DNA of 64,000 nucleotides from Polyodon spathula (Eukaryota; Chordata; Actinopteri; Acipenseriformes; Polyodontidae): contig NC_054553.1 in the NCBI RefSeq assembly GCF_017654505.1, forward strand, positions 11,606,049 to 11,670,048, written 5' to 3'. Within the stretch, counting starts at the first letter, position 1, and each line of letters starts with the position of its first letter. A program made the translations under genes and the position numbers. Under the pieces are notes generated by a model. That model did not search any database, had not been told where the DNA came from, and worked only from the letters and a program-made list of their open reading frames with translations. Of this stretch, positions 63,818 to 64,000 are shown one piece after another.

Positions 63818-64000
63818 AGCTTATTGATTATGCTAGTGTAATGGACAGTGTTGTGTGTTACATTGTCGCTGCAGATCCTCTCCCTGTCGCTGTTTTGCAT
63901 TGTGGTTAAGACTCTCGCTAGTGTATGGGGTCATAAGTTTGTGCTAAGCCTCCACCCTGTTACAATAGGGTGCACTATATTGTATATTCAATATATACTG

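Overview
The window looks like non-coding nuclear DNA of a ray-finned fish. The evidence is several degraded Tc1-like transposons, a PIF/Harbinger transposon with an intron-containing transposase, Penelope-like retroelement ends, a hAT element, solo LTRs, tRNA-derived SINEs and many long AT/CA/GATA microsatellites. The SINE families (20452-20928, 42604-42800, 43465-43935) match what I remember from sturgeon and paddlefish DNA, so a non-teleost such as Acipenser or Polyodon is my tentative guess; no search was run. I found no convincing host protein-coding exon, rRNA, functional tRNA or CRISPR array. Every recognisable protein piece belongs to a transposable element and is broken.

Layout. 1-3569: mostly unassigned. 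3570-6618: a TA microsatellite followed by two Tc1-like elements almost end to end; the second carries seven perfect telomere-type repeats inside its left terminal repeat. 9237-9979: solo LTR with perfect 5-bp target duplication. 12225-14380: LTR-like segment, then a 38-bp minisatellite split by an inverted-repeat element. 16921-18680: microsatellites, LTR-like and SINE fragments. 20439-20941: SINE with target duplication. 23553-24438: Penelope-like 3' end flanked by 48-bp direct repeats. 25078-32045: a second Penelope-like copy interrupted by a ~6-kb PIF/Harbinger transposon (25221-31204). That transposon has both expected genes, a Myb/SANT-like gene on + and a DDE transposase on -, facing each other. 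A ~1-kb array of 20-bp repeats fills part of the first gene. 32268-34329: a MITE with a telomere-like core, itself hit by a Tc1-like element. 36230-37345: retroelement-like GC-rich segment. 42604-46996: SINEs, a proline/glutamate-rich coding-type repeat and a mosaic of three Tc1/mariner elements around a TA array. 47248-47995: second solo LTR of the 9237 family. 53772-54210: solo LTR of another family. 55743-57087: hAT element with perfect 8-bp target duplication. 58870-63817: short tandem repeats, microsatellites and two fold-back sequences.

How the pieces relate. The main story is layered insertion and decay: Tc1 into MITE, Harbinger into Penelope, an inverted-repeat element into a minisatellite, and Tc1 ends bordering TA arrays. 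Three telomere-like tracts (5103-5144, 26732-26750, 34053-34157) all lie inside DNA transposons. I see no new functional system. The most unusual structures are the splice-acceptor-like 20-bp array inside the Harbinger Myb-like gene and the telomeric expansion inside a Tc1 terminal repeat.
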